A DNA stretch of 64,000 nucleotides from Takakia lepidozioides (GCA_030704615.1 CM060733.1:43894001-43958000); one strand, 5' to 3'; counted from the first letter of the stretch, positions 41,890-53,020 are shown. Notes: generated from the sequence alone by a model not told the origin. Translations and numbers: made by a program.

Positions 41890-42660
41890 GTCTCCGGAAT
41901 GCGGCCCCTGGTCTTTGCGCAATAACTGCCAACGGTATGCAGTCAGAAAGTGGGGGGCCCGTCCGGATGATGATGGCTGAAGGGAGAAGCCGGCACCGTG
42001 CCGTCACATTACTACCCCCGAATGGAAATTCGGCACCCAATATCCAACAGGGGAAGCCCGGATGAAGTCGCCTCGGGCGCAGAGACCGGCGCGTGTGCGA
42101 CAGAGAATATCCCCTGGATGGAGATTCGGCGCCGAATTTCCATCCGGGCCCCCAAAGGAAGTCGTTTCGGGGGTCAGGCCGAAAACTGGCCGGCATAAAA
42201 ACATCCCCAGATGGAAAAACGGCGCCGAATTTCCATCCGGGGCGGTTCGGATGCAGTCGGGGAGGGGGAGAGGCCGGCACTTGGCCACTTTTCAACCCCC
42301 GGCCGGACAGAAATTCGGCACCGAATACGAACAGGGGACGCCCGGATGAAGTCGCCTCGGGCGTAGAGGTCGGCACGTGTTCGACAGAGAGCATCCCCTG
42401 GATGGAGATTCGGTGCCGAATTTCCATCCGGCCCCCCCCAAGGAAGTCTTGTCGGGGTGTCAGACCGAAAACTGGCCGACATAAAAACCTCCCCAAATGG
42501 GAAAACGGCGCCGAATTTCAATCCGGGGCCGTTCCAATGCAGTCGGGGAGGGGGGAGAGGTCGGCACCTGGCTGTCATATTTCAACCGCCGGACGGAAAT
42601 AGGGCACCGAATAACCAACAGAGCGGCGGAGAGGCCGGCACCTCTCCGACAGAGACCAGC
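41890..42660. repeat. MB array, 284-bp higher-order repeat
   Basis: The block starting GATGAAGTCGCCTCGGGCG recurs at 42061 and 42345 (period 284 bp), with a partial third copy on each side. Each block contains two or three GAAATTCGGCGCCGAATTTC palindromes flanked by CCATCCGG, plus GC-rich spacers (GTCGGGGAGGGGG). The long ORFs on both strands are translations of these repeats and are not genes. Confidence 0.8.
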
Positions 42661-43740
42661 CCCCGGATGGAAATTCGGCGCCGAATTTCCACCCAGCAGG
42701 CAAGTGCAATCCCGGATGGATGGAAATCCGTCGCCGAATTTCCATCCAGCAGGTAAGTGAAATCCCGGATCGATCGAAATCCGGCGCCGCATATCCATCC
42801 TGCAGGTAGTTCGAATCCCTGCTGGATGGAAATTCCGCGCCGAATTTCCATCCAGCAGGTAAGTTGAATCCCGGATGGATGGAAATCCGGCGCCGAATTT
42901 CCATCCAGAAGGTAAGTCGGATCACTGGCGTATGGATATTCGGCGCCGAATTTCCATTCGCTAGGTATTTCATCGCTGAGAATTACCTTCCTGCAGGTAA
43001 TTCTGATCGATGAATTACCTTCCTGCAGGTAATTCTCAGCGATGAATTACCTTCCTGCAGGTAATTCTTATCGACGAAGGTAGGAAGGTAATTCCACGCT
43101 CAGAATTACCTGCAGGAAGGTAATTCCGAGATGAGAATTACCTGCAGGGAGGTAATTCATCGATCAGAATTACCTGCAGGAAGGTAATTCTCAGCGATAA
43201 ATTACCTGCAGGATGGAAATTCAGCGCCGGATTTCAATCCATCCGGGATTCCAGTTACCTGCTGGATGGAAATGCGGCGCCGAATTTCCATCCATCCGGG
43301 ATTCCACTTACCTGCTGGATGGAAATCCGGCGCCGAATTTCCATCCATCTGGGATTCGAATTACCTGCAGGATGGAAATTCGGCGCCGAATTTCCAATCA
43401 TCCGGGATTCCACTTACCTGCTGGATGGAAATCTGGCGCCGAATTTCCATCCATCCGGGATTCCACTTACCTGCAGGATGGAAATCCGGTGCCGGATCTC
43501 CATCCATCTGCTCTCCGACCAACCTTGCCGATGGAAATCCGGTACCGGATTTCCATCCATCCGCTATTCGAATTACCTGCATGACGGAAATTTTGCGCGC
43601 TGACCTAGCTGGCTGATGGAAATCCGGCGCCGGATTTCCATCCATCCGCTATTCGAATTACCTGCATGACGGAAATTTTGCGCGCCGACCTAGCTGGCTG
43701 ATGAAAATCCGGCGCCGGATTTCCATCCATCCGCAATGGA
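42660..43740. repeat. MB array: large inverted repeat of palindromic units
   Basis: Units of about 53 bp (GAAATCCGGCGCCGAATTTC with CCATCCATCCGGGATTCCAC and TTACCTGCTG) run in one orientation from 42.66 to 42.97 kb and in the opposite orientation from 43.2 to 43.5 kb. Between them (42.98-43.21 kb) is a second repeat, GAATTACCTTCCTGCAGGTA with ATTC, itself inverted around about 43.08 kb. The whole can fold into one long hairpin built of small palindromes. Confidence 0.82.
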
Positions 43741-45600
43741 AAAACGGCGCCGAAAAAAAAAAAAAAAAAAAAAAAAACGCCATTTTTTCAGTTCCGGGCC
43801 GATAACGGCTAAGTCCCAGATATGACTGGCACCCAAAATCGGAAATTCGGCGCCATTTTTCCAGTCATGCAGGTAATTCGAAGAGCGGATGGATGGAAAT
43901 CCGGCGTCGGATTTTCATCCATCCGCTCTTCGAATTACCTGCATGACGGAAATTTTGCGCGCCGACTTACCTGGCGGATGGAAATCCGGCGCCGGATTTC
44001 CATCCATCCGCTCTTCGAATTACCTGCATGACTGGAAAAATGGCGCTGAATTTCCGATTTTGGTGCCAGTCAGATCTGGGACTTAGCCATTTTCGGCAAC
44101 GAAATGAAAAAAAAGAGCCGAAAAAAAAAAAAAAACCGCCATTTTTCTAGTTCGGGGCCGAAAACGGCTAAGTCCCAGATCTGACTCGCACCAAAATCGG
44201 AAATTCGGCGCCATTTTTCCAGTCATGCAGGTAATTCGAAGAGCGGATGGATGGATGGAAATCCGGTGCCGGTTTTCATCCATCCGCTCTTCGAATTACC
44301 TGCATGACGGAAATTTTGCGCGCCGACTTATCTGGTGGATGGAAATCCGGCGCCGGATTTCCATCCATCCGCTCTTTGAATTACCTGCATGACTGGAAAA
44401 ATGGCGCCGAATTTCCGATTTTGGTGCTAGTCAGATCTGGGACTTAGACATTTTTGGCCCCGAAATGGAAAAATGGCGCCAAAAAAAAAAAAAAAAACGC
44501 CATTTTTTCTTGTTCGTCGCCGAAAACGGCTAAGTCCCAGATCTGACTGGCACCCAAAATCGGAAATTCGGCGCCATTTTTCCATTTCTGGGCCGAGTCA
44601 GATCTGGGACTTAGCCATTTTCGGCCCGCAGGAAAAAGGCGCCGAAAAAAAAAAAAAAAAAAAAAAACGCCATTTTTCCAGTTCGGGGTCGAAAACGGCT
44701 AAGTCCCAGATCTGGCTGGCACCCAAAATCGGAAATTCGGTGCCATTTTTCCAGTTCTGGGCCCAGTCAGATCTGGGACTTAGCCATTTTAGGCCCCGAA
44801 CTGGAAAAAATGGCGCCGAAAAAAAATTTTTAAAAAAAAACTCAATTTTTCCAGTTCAGGGTCGAAAACGGCTAAGTCCCAGATCTGACTGGCACCCAAA
44901 ATCGGAAATTCGGCGCCATTTTTCCAGTTCGGGGCCCAGTCAGATCTGGGACTTAGCCATTTTAGGCCCCGAACTGGAAAAATGCCGTCGAAAAAAAAAA
45001 AAAAAACGGCCATTTTTCTAGTTCGGGGCCGAAAACGGCTAAGTCCCAGATCTGGCTGGCACCCAAAATCGGAAATTCGGCGCCATTTTTCCAGTTCGGG
45101 GCCCAATCTGATCTGGGACTTAGCCATTTTCGGCCCCGAAATGGAAAAATGGCGCCATTTTTCCAGTTTCGGGCCCCGAAAATGGCTAAGTCCCTACGAT
45201 GGCTGGAACCGCAACTGGAAATTCGACAGCATTTTTCCAGTTCCGCGCCCTATCAGATCTGGGACTTAGCCATTTTCGGCCCCGAACTGGAAAAATGGCG
45301 CCATTTTTCCAGTTCGGGGCCGAAAATGGCTAAGTCCCTAGGGTGGCTGGCACCAAAATCGGAAATTCGGCGCCATTTTTCCAGTTCCGGGCCCAGTCAG
45401 ATCTGGGACTTAGCCATTTTAGGCCCCGAACTGGTAAAATGGCACCGAAAAAAAAAAAAAAAAAAAAAAACGCCATTGTTCTAGTTCGGGGCCTAAAATG
45501 GCTAAGTCCCAGATCTGACTGGCACCAAAATCGGAAATTCGGCGCCATTTTTCCAGTTCCGGGCCTAGTCAGATCTGGGACTTAGCCATTTTCGGCAAGT
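43740..45600. repeat. MB array: GGCGCC/poly-A higher-order repeats
   Basis: Units combine AAAAATGGCGCCATTTTT or AATTCGGCGCCATTTTTCCA, the arms TCAGATCTGGGACTTAGCCA and GGCTAAGTCCCAGATCTGAC, and A-runs of 15-25 bases followed by CGCCATTTTT. Arms face each other, so each unit is an inverted repeat. ORFs with poly-Lys stretches here are artefacts. Confidence 0.82.
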
Positions 45601-45614
45601 AAATGCAATAAAAT

Positions 45615-45763
45615 GTTGCTTTTCAAGTCCACTGGTGCCACATTCCAACTTCACATGACCCTATTTCCGTGCCTCCTAACCCTATTTCCGTGGACTTACA
45701 ATGGTCTGCTCATGTTTTTGTTTTTCCGCTCATGCTCATGTCGCTCATGAAATAGCAGCCCCC
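45615..45763 (-). repeat. MB right terminus
   Basis: Reverse-complemented it reads GGGGGCTGCTATTTCATGAG, ATGAGC hexamers, then two CACGGAAATAGGGT copies. It is nearly identical to the MC left terminus at 17633. It is followed by the target duplication AAACATCT. Confidence 0.85.
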
Positions 45764-45914
45764 AAACATCTCCGTCAACCAGAGACAGACCTCGGGCTCG
45801 TACACACAGTCCGCCACGAAACTCTCAACGTCAGAAAGGTGCTCACTCACAAAGGTTTGCTAATCGCAATCAGTAAACCGTGAGGACACGGCTTTTTAAG
45901 AGGGGAAGGGGTAA

Positions 45915-46918
45915 TGTTAGAGGACTGTCTGGGACTTAGACACTTATACGGGATCTATAGGGTACCCTTAATTTTGCACAGACTGAGACCAACAGGAGCC
46001 TTAGGGGTGACAGCAGCGCACTGTACAGGGGGGTTACACAGCCCGTCACAGCCGACACAGCAACACAGCCCGTCACAGTCGTCACAGTCGTCACAGCCGA
46101 CACAGCCAACACAGCCCGTCACAGCAGTCACAGCCGACACAGCCAACACAGCCGTCACAGTCGTCACAGCAGACACAGCCACACAGCCAGTCACAGCCCG
46201 ACACAGCCAAACACAGTCGCACAGCCAGTCACAGCCCGTCACAGTTTCACACAGCCAGTCACAGCTTGACACAGTTGTCACGACCATAGGGAACGGAGAG
46301 CAGGACAGGGAACGACTGTGGGGAACAACACCTGCAAAAGGAACATGTTAGTTCACGGACGACGGTTAGTGAGGGAAACGGTTAGAGCCACGGGTAGGAA
46401 GATAAAGGAGGAAGCAGGGGCTTTTTGGGGGGATTATTGGAGGCACTGGTGGGGAAGCAATTCTTGGTCATGCATGAGAGGGGATCGGGCAGAGATGAAG
46501 AACGGAAGCGAAGATGGAGAGATGATGACTAGATGCTTGTTATATGCAAAGCTGTAGTGATATTGTAGAGCAGATTAGAGACATAATGGCTTCGGCCTGA
46601 CACCTGATAAATCATAATCGGATACTTATACGATACAATCACACTGTGTAGAGAGATCTGAGTGAAGCTGAGGAATGAATGGATGAGTTGATGGAATCCA
46701 ATAGATTGATAAAGCAAACTGGTACTTAATTATCAATGGTAAGGTAGCTAACATGAATGCCAAAAGGGAAACAAATAGGAAACACCCCCATGATACATTA
46801 GCTGTAGGTCATGACTGATTGTTCTGCGCGGGCTGAGTACTTAGAGATTTCCAACTCTTCTATCTTGGAGTTTCCGCCTCGAATAGCGAAGGGATGGGTG
46901 AGTAAAAGCCGCGCGACA
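45915..46918 (+). repeat. G4 3' LTR
   Basis: TGTTAGAGGACTGTCTGGG to GCCGCGCGACA, 1,004 bp, with a CACAGCC array at 46040-46275. It is preceded by the polypurine tract AAGAGGGGAAGGGGTAA. It is followed directly by G5 minus-strand sequence (ATTGGGCCAGACAC). Confidence 0.88.
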
Positions 46919-47724
46919 ATTGGGCCAGACACTATGATAGGAGACTTTGCGGCAGTACCCTGTAATCTTTTCATCTTCTCTACCAGTGCGTTGTACATTA
47001 TGTCCGCCCATTCTACCTCTTCTTCTCTCAGGGCTTTGAGTATTTCCTCTGTGAAGGATCTGCTCAAATACTGTTGGTTCTGTTTCATGGCAAACAGAAC
47101 GTTCAATACCTGGCCTACCTCCTTTAGCCCTGGGTACACGGCCTTGGTACAAGCGTAACCCTGAGTTTTAAAGAAACTCCCTTCTTGGAATAAGTCCCAT
47201 AATTGCAGTGTTGCCCTGTGCCCCTCCACATGCACTTGACCTGCTGGCAATTGAAACAATTGTTGTAGGTATAGGGGAGTAATTTCTAATTCCACTCCCT
47301 TCACTGTTGTTGCTCCTGTCTTAGGCTCGAAGTTCTGCAAGAATTGTAACATGTACTGTCGATGGTGCAATGTCCAATCTTTGTTTTGCAATCCTTGCAA
47401 TCTCAGCTCCTTCAGTAACTGTACTGCCTGTGGAGTAGCAATCGTTTGTTTCTGCAGGATTGTGGTGCTCTTCACCCTGATTTCCTCCATTCCTCTCACT
47501 CTCTTCATTCTAGACCCACAGAAATGTTTTGGCTGTAACAATTGAAGAAATGCCTGCAGGGCACAAAGCATAAAAGTATGGTTGCTACAAAAAGCTATGG
47601 GTAACTGCTTGTAAGCCTGCGGGGCTTGCAAGTATCGATCAAGAGAAAAGATCCGCTCTGTTCTTTCGTTTCTATGCCACTGCGTAAGTAATATTGCGAG
47701 CGTATAGTCTGTTAGTTCTTCCAT
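46919..47724 (-). CDS. G5 extra ORF, N-terminal part
   Basis: Starts MEELTDYTLAILLTQWHRNE and stays open for about 268 codons of element sequence to PIIVSGPI, where G4 is inserted. This is the cleanest copy of the N-terminal domain (G2 has stops). Notable features are ITPLYLQQLFQLPAGQVHVE and a C-terminal helical part (LSRSFTEEILKALREEE). Function is unknown; plant gypsy elements with extra ORFs after integrase are known, but I cannot assign a family. Confidence 0.68.
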
Positions 47725-47770
47725 AGCTTCAAAGCTATAGCATTGATGGTTTGTCCCGTCGAGACGCCCG

Positions 47771-48480
47771 TTACTTAGAACGACGCCGACTGTTGCGCTT
47801 AATTTTCCTCCAATTTCTTGATCCTTTTTTCTGGCTTTTGATTGGCTGTAACTTCTGTGACTGGATTTTAGATTTAATTTTCTTTAGTGGACTTTCCCTG
47901 CTGGACTGTCCATTAGGATAACACATGTGACAAGAATTTCGCTTTTCTGTACTTGCCGTTTGTTCTGTTGCCCCTTTTTCGTATTCATTAATGGGCCCGC
48001 CATTCATTCGAATTGACGCGCTAAGTAGGTACTTTGACGGCCATTCTTGTCCTCTTTCTTGATGACACTGGTTCTTGCATTTCCTCCTTAGCTGTGTGTC
48101 GCGCCTTGACTTCCACGTGTCCTTTTCTAAACTGGCTTCCGTTTTTTTTTCCGTCAGCCATTTCCTTGAAGTTATCCTGCGTGCACGTGTCACTGATTCT
48201 ATGGATTGTGTAACCCTAGTAGGTTGTGTTGAGCTGTGACAGACTGTGTCATACTCTGGTATGTTGTGATAGGCTGTGATGCACTGTGGTGAGCTGTGAT
48301 AGGTTGTGATAGGCTGTGTTGCGCCGTTTTGGGCTGTGATAGGCTATGTCACGTCGTGATGGGCTGTGATAGGCTATGTCGCACTTTGATGCGTTGTGAT
48401 AGGCTGTGTCACGTCGTGATGGGCTGTGATAGGCTGTGTCGCGCCTTGATGGGTTGTGATTGGTTGTATCGCGCCTGCTT
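47771..48480 (-). pseudogene. G5 integrase tail, degenerate
   Basis: Contains the GGCTGTGATAGG-type array (48230-48480) coding [10 protein letters not shown]-like repeats, ended by a stop at 48249. A basic Lys/Arg/Ser stretch (48193-47771) follows in another frame and matches the G2 tail (CHMCYPNGQSSRESPLKKIK). In G2 the equivalent region is one open frame. Confidence 0.65.
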
Positions 48481-50789
48481 TGCCCGCCCCGGTCATATAT
48501 GCTCAGCCTAACGACAAGTGCTCCATACTCCGTTGGTAACACTGGCGCAGCCCATGACTGCTCTTGCGTTTCATCATGTAAATCATGCCGCAATGGTTTG
48601 TCATGGATACCACTGTACCCCTTCAACTTACTATCATTGACTCTTCCCAGCATCTCTTTGTTAATGGTTTGTAACATGGCGGTGTTGTTATCATACATCT
48701 TTTGTATGACATAAGGTCCTTTCCATGGTGATTTAAGCTTAGAAGCTTTAATCTTTCCTTTCTTCTGCAACCATAGAACCAAATCTCCCGTCTTAAAAGT
48801 CTTTAACTTGCCTTCATCAAATTGTTCCTTCCTCTTCATCTGAATTCTGGTCATATTATCAGCTGCATCAGCACGTACTTCTTCCACATGGTATAATTCA
48901 TGCTTCCTGACCTTAATGGAATCTTGCAATTCCATTCTCTTTCCCCATTCCGTTCTCATGGTAGGTAACAGGAATTCCACTGGAAGTAAGGCTTCCATAC
49001 CGTAAACTAATTGGAATGGTGTATACTTAGTGGTGACTTTATATGAAGTCCTGTATGACCACAAAGCTGTCAACAGCTTTGTATCCCAATCCGTTCTGTT
49101 TGCATTGACTATCTTAGCCAAGATAGTACATAGTATTTTGTTGGTAGCCTCTGCCTGTCCATTACCCTGTGGGTAATATGTTGTACTCTTCCTATGCACA
49201 ATCATGAATTCTTTAGTCAATATTTCAATGGTCTCATTAATGAAGTGACTTCCCTGATCACTGATAAATTCTAAGGGACAGCCAAATCGTGTAAATATGT
49301 TCTCATACAGGAATCTTGTTGTGGACTTGGCTGTGTTGTCCCTCAAAGCTTTAGCTTCCACCCACTTCGTAGTATAATCAGTGGCTGTAATTATGTACCT
49401 GTTCCGTGTATTCTTGGCTGGTGGGTTAATTGGTCCAACAAAGTCTAGTCCCCATTTCTGAAATGGTTCCGTAGGCATTGTAGGATGCAAGGCCATCCTT
49501 CCAGATCTCTGCAAAGGTCCTAGCCTCTGACATTCATCACAACTTTGACAATACTTGTGTACATCTTTGAATAAAGTAGGCCACCAGTAACCTGCGAGTA
49601 GTATCTTTCTACTGGTAGTCTCTTCCCCAAAATGACCTCCAGCCACTCCTTTATGAACTTCCTCCAAAACTTTATTTACTTCATGGTGGTACAAGCATCG
49701 TTTTAGTACTCCATCAGGTCCTAGCTTATACATTCTGCTTCCTACCATAGTATAAGGTAAAGCTTTGATAGCGATTCTCTTCCTCTGCTCCTTACCATAA
49801 CTAGGTGGGCATTGACCATGAGTAAGGTAGTATCTGATTGGCCACTGCCAATCTAACCATTCATCTACACTTCTTTGCACCTCCATTACAAATAAACTCG
49901 CATCAAGTAACTGATCGTCCACTCCTGTGGCGGCCTCTCCTCTTGTTAGTCGTGACAAATGATCTGCCACAAGATGCAAACGGCCAGACTTGTAAATAAC
50001 TTCGAACTCAAACTCATGCAAGATTATTAACCACCTCGCTATCCTTCCACTTATCAAAGGTTTGTTCACCAGATTTTTTCCTGAATATATTGGAAAAGGT
50101 GATTTTGCCCGTGTTGGTTGTAACGCCATCTGTGGCCCCACCTTCTGCCCACTGACAGGTGCTAGCACCCTTGCTGGTGCTGGTCCTTCAGGACCTGTTG
50201 TTGTTGTGGTGGATCTTCCACCAAGTGGTGGCCCTTGAGCACTCCTTGCTACTGGCCCCACGATATTCACAGTATTCCCAGCTTCAGTTGCACTACTTCC
50301 CACACTCCCTGTCCCCCCAGAGCCAGATCCAGGCAGCCCGCCTGATCCCCCTGAGCCGACACCTTTGTTGGCCTGTGATCCAAGTGCTCCACTTGATCCA
50401 GGTCCAACGGGTTGGGATGTCTTGGTTGTAGTCTCAACCTCAATTGTTGGGTCTACTTCTTCATAGCCTTCCTCTTCCAATTTCTTCTCTCTGTTTTCAT
50501 TCTCCAAGTTCTGCCCTTGGGTTTCTTCTTCACTCATGTAACTCAACTGTAATGGTGTTGGAGAGTCTGAACTCTCCATTGGCTCTGCCACATCCTCTCC
50601 TCCTTCTTCACCTTCCGCTTCAGAAACTGGAGTTCCTGCTTTTGGTGTTCCATGCCAACTCTTATCAAAGATTTCTGTCAAATCTTTTATCCAGGGATGT
50701 ACCTCAGATCTTTCACCTTGTGATTGATCTTCTTCCCGTACCAATTCCCTTAATCTTTCTTGCAAAGAAACAGAAGGAGTGGCATCCAA
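48249..50789 (-). CDS. G5 chimeric gag / RNase H-end / integrase ORF, 846 aa
   Basis: Residues 1 to about 230 are gag spacer ([17 protein letters not shown] to SPFPIYSGK). The frame then passes directly into [20 protein letters not shown] and the RNase H connection end ([16 protein letters not shown]). Next come the zinc module, DD35E core ([23 protein letters not shown]) and GPYVIQKM as in G2, then a shorter repeat tail. The junction removes capsid, knuckles, protease and RT but keeps frame. It follows a stop in gag ([13 protein letters not shown]), so the ATG at 50789 is an internal Met. Confidence 0.8.
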   Translation of the reverse strand: MDATPSVSLQERLRELVREEDQSQGERSEVHPWIKDLTEIFDKSWHGTPKAGTPVSEAEGEEGGEDVAEPMESSDSPTPLQLSYMSEEETQGQNLENENREKKLEEEGYEEVDPTIEVETTTKTSQPVGPGSSGALGSQANKGVGSGGSGGLPGSGSGGTGSVGSSATEAGNTVNIVGPVARSAQGPPLGGRSTTTTTGPEGPAPARVLAPVSGQKVGPQMALQPTRAKSPFPIYSGKNLVNKPLISGRIARWLIILHEFEFEVIYKSGRLHLVADHLSRLTRGEAATGVDDQLLDASLFVMEVQRSVDEWLDWQWPIRYYLTHGQCPPSYGKEQRKRIAIKALPYTMVGSRMYKLGPDGVLKRCLYHHEVNKVLEEVHKGVAGGHFGEETTSRKILLAGYWWPTLFKDVHKYCQSCDECQRLGPLQRSGRMALHPTMPTEPFQKWGLDFVGPINPPAKNTRNRYIITATDYTTKWVEAKALRDNTAKSTTRFLYENIFTRFGCPLEFISDQGSHFINETIEILTKEFMIVHRKSTTYYPQGNGQAEATNKILCTILAKIVNANRTDWDTKLLTALWSYRTSYKVTTKYTPFQLVYGMEALLPVEFLLPTMRTEWGKRMELQDSIKVRKHELYHVEEVRADAADNMTRIQMKRKEQFDEGKLKTFKTGDLVLWLQKKGKIKASKLKSPWKGPYVIQKMYDNNTAMLQTINKEMLGRVNDSKLKGYSGIHDKPLRHDLHDETQEQSWAAPVLPTEYGALVVRLSIYDRGGQSRRDTTNHNPSRRDTAYHSPSRRDTAYHNASKCDIAYHSPSRRDIAYHSPKRRNTAYHNLSQLTTVHHSLSQHTRV

Positions 50790-50960
50790 CTCTAGTTATT
50801 CCGGTATGGGTGATGTACTCTTTGATCTTAATGGTGTGAGAGGTCCAGATGATTCCCCTATGTCTATTCCTCTCTCCCAAAGATATGGATAATTAGCTTT
50901 CAGATAGCTTTCTCCTTTTGCTGAATATCTCTGGCGTCTAGCTTCTCTTTCATCACTCAT
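50790..50960 (-). pseudogene. G5 gag start
   Basis: MSDEREARRQRYSAKGES begins at 50960 on the minus strand and runs about 53 codons to TAA within PIPE*LELD. The same place reads GAA in G3 (PIPEELELD), so a single substitution or small change separates gag from the downstream chimeric ORF. Confidence 0.72.
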
Positions 50961-50982
50961 GTCCCATGTCTTTCATTTCTTT

Positions 50983-51678
50983 TTAATGTGGCAATAACCA
51001 AAACTCTCTTCTGTAATATCTCTCGTATATGCCTGGGTTTCTTTCAAGCTTCAATGCACCCTTGGCTATACTTGAAGTCTCCGTTACCATATAACCATAT
51101 GGCAAACAAGTCTGGAAAGCTGTTCTTGGTGTGAGTTTGATCCACAAAATATCCTTTGGAATCCAATTCTTTACCAGTACAAGCTCTTCATGCATATGAG
51201 TATAAACATTCACCTTTCTTTCCTCCTAGCCTTAAAACTCTACTCGCTTAATGGATAGCAATGGTATCACATAAACCAATGTTGGTAACCAACGTGCTCT
51301 TCCTCTACAGGCCACCTGATAAATCTTTATCACTCCTTTCTCCAGACCCCACTCAGGGTCAGCATCATGCACTCTCTTAAGAATGTTTTCTTTACAACCA
51401 TCTGGCAATTCCAAAAACCTCTGGAAGAATCGTTTGGACAATCTTTCCTTCTTAGTTTCACAAGGAATTTGATTCACATCAAATTCTTTAATTTTCCAAC
51501 CACCATGATCCCACCAGATGCCTGTCACATCTGGTTGTTCCTGACCCAGTTCCCCAGTATGGTCGCCAAATGAGGCGCGGCTTTTACTCACCCATCCCTT
51601 CGCTATCCGAGGCGGAAACTCCAAGATAGAAGAGTTGGAAATCTCTAAGTACTCAGCCCGCTCAGAACAATCAGTCAT
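50983..51678 (-). pseudogene. G5 leader ORF, one break
   Basis: MTDCSERAEYLEISNSSILE starts in the 5' LTR at 51678 and is open to KRVEF at 51232. After a stop (TAG, within EGWEE in G3) the rest (MNVYTHMHEELVLVKNW to REFWLLPH) is open at 51213-50983. It is the third independent copy of the ORF that crosses the primer site. Confidence 0.7.
51552..51570 (-). other. G5 primer-binding site
   Basis: Minus strand TTTGGCGACCATACTGGGG directly after the LTR, identical to G1 and G3. Confidence 0.78.
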
Positions 51679-52485
51679 GACCTACAGCTAGTGTATCATG
51701 GGGGTGTTTCCTATTTGTTTTCCTTCCCGCATTCATGTTAGCTAGCTACCTTAGTATTGATAATTAAGTATCAGTTTGCTTCTTCAATCTATCGGATACC
51801 ATCAACTCATCCATTCATTCCACAGCTTCACTCAGATCTCTCTACACAGTGTGAGTATGAAGTGTGTATCAGATTAATATCTATCAAGTATCATGCTAAA
51901 GCCTTGGAGTCTCTAATCTGCTCTACATTATAATTCTACTGCTTGCTTCCATTAAGCATCAAAGATCATCCTCCTCCTACTCCGTGCTCTCCCTCTTTCT
52001 GCTCAAAGATACGCTCTCTGCCTCATTTCCCCCAGTGTTGTCCGAAGTCCCTTGGCCCAGTCATGTCAAGAAGTGATCATCCTCCTGTCCTCGCTCCCCG
52101 CTTTATTTTCCTACCCGTTGTTCTAACCGTTTCCCTCACTAACCGTCACCCTTGAACTACATGTTCCATTCGTAGATGTTGTTCCCCTCAGTCGTTCCCT
52201 GTCCTGCTATCCGTTCCCTATGGTCGTGACAGCTGTGTCAAGCTGTGACTGGCTGTGTGAAACTGTGACGGACTGTGGCTAGCTGTGCGACTGTGTTGGG
52301 CTGTGTCGGGCTGTGTCGGCTGTGCGAAGCTGTGACGGGCTGTGTTGGCTGTGACGGCTGTGTAACCCCCCTCTAAAGTGTGCTGCTGTCACCCCTAAGG
52401 CTCCTGTTGGTCTCAGTCTGTGCAAAAATTAAGGGTACCCCACAGATCTCGTATAAGTGTCTAAGTCCCAGACAGTCCTCTAACA
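51571..52485 (-). repeat. G5 5' LTR
   Basis: Minus strand TGTTAGAGGACTGTCTGGG to GCCGCGCCTCA, 915 bp. The last bases are altered from CGCGACA to CGCCTCA. A CACAGCC array is at 52225-52365. A second, partial copy of the same LTR begins directly at 52486 without a gap. Confidence 0.85.
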
Positions 52486-53020
52486 GTGCTCTCCCTCTTT
52501 CTGCTCAGAGATACGCTCTCTGCCTCATTTCCCCCAGTGCTGTCCGAAGTCCCCTCCCCCGGTCATGTCAAGAAGTGATCCTCCTCCTGTCGTCGCTCCC
52601 CGATTTATTTTCCTACCCGTTGTTCTAACCGTTTCCCTCACTAACCGTCACCCTTGAACTACATGTTCCATTCGTAGATGTTGTTCCCCTCAGTCGTTCC
52701 CTGTCCTACTATCCGTTCCCTATGGTCGTGACAGCTGTGTCAAGCTGGGACTGGCTGTGTGAAACTGTGACGGGCTGTGACTGGCTTTGCGACTGTGTTG
52801 GGCTGTGTCGGGCTGTGACTGGCTGTGTGGCTGTGTCGGGCTCTGTCGGGCTGTGACTGGCTGTGTTGGACTGTGACGGACTGTGTTGACTGTGTCTGGC
52901 TGTGTCGGCTGTGCGAAGCTGTGACGGGTTGTGTTGGCTGTGACGGGCTGTGTTGGCTGTGACGGCTGTGTAACCCCCCTCTAAAGTGTGCTGCTGTCAC
53001 CCCTAAGGCTCCTGTTGGTC
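52486..53020 (-). repeat. G6 3' LTR, part distal to the internal region
   Basis: Matches the G5 LTR from GTGCTCTCCCTCTTTCTGCT onward, including a longer CACAGCC array (52735-52975), and stops at CTCCTGTTGGTC where M4 enters. The remaining LTR bases lie at 60487-60599. Confidence 0.82.

Larger units (their letters stand above)
39281..45763. mobile_element. MB: M element with target-site duplication
   Basis: 6,483 bp, ends GAGGTTTGCTATTTC and, reverse-complemented, GGGGGCTGCTATTTC, flanked by AAACATCT (39273-39280 and 45764-45771; a preceding C also matches, so 8 or 9 bp). Removing it restores the G2-like sequence GATCAAACATCTCCGTCAAC. It contains a minus-strand transposase gene facing the left end and about 3.7 kb of palindrome arrays. 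The ParB-methyltransferase gene is missing. Confidence 0.88.
39111..46918 (+). mobile_element. G4: 5'-truncated gypsy copy inserted in G5
   Basis: Only the last part of the extra ORF (EDSDTTVSSPNSFDMGEDYA, 39116 onward), the polypurine tract (45898-45914) and the 3' LTR (45915-46918) are present, with MB nested at 39281-45763. The flanks carry ATTGGG at 39105-39110 and 46919-46924, and together restore the G2-like sequence ATGATTGGGCCAGACAC, so G4 sits inside G5 in opposite orientation. The 5' LTR and nearly all internal sequence are absent at an abrupt left junction. Confidence 0.75.
46919..52485 (-). mobile_element. G5: gypsy element, minus strand, with large gag-pol deletion
   Basis: Reading from high to low coordinates: 5' LTR, primer site, leader ORF, gag N-terminus fused to RNase H end and integrase, repeat tail, and the extra ORF. 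The extra ORF continues past G4 at 39110-38850. The 3' LTR would lie in or beyond the gap. Capsid, nucleocapsid, protease and RT have been deleted. Confidence 0.85.

Noticed and set aside
41870-42973. Long overlapping ORFs on both strands (up to about 208 codons)
   Set aside because: They are translations of the GGCGCC/GGATGGAAAT repeats. Their length comes from the repeat period, and the peptides repeat RRRISIHPG-type words in all frames.
44473-45585. ORFs with poly-Lys and GRKRLSPRSDWHPKS repeats
   Set aside because: They are encoded by the tandem array with A-runs and are mirrored on the other strand. There is no independent evidence of coding.
46811-47158. 115-codon ORF starting MTDCSARAEYLE and continuing past the LTR
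   Set aside because: The first 36 codons are the LTR-encoded start of the leader ORF. The rest is antisense G5 sequence joined by insertion.
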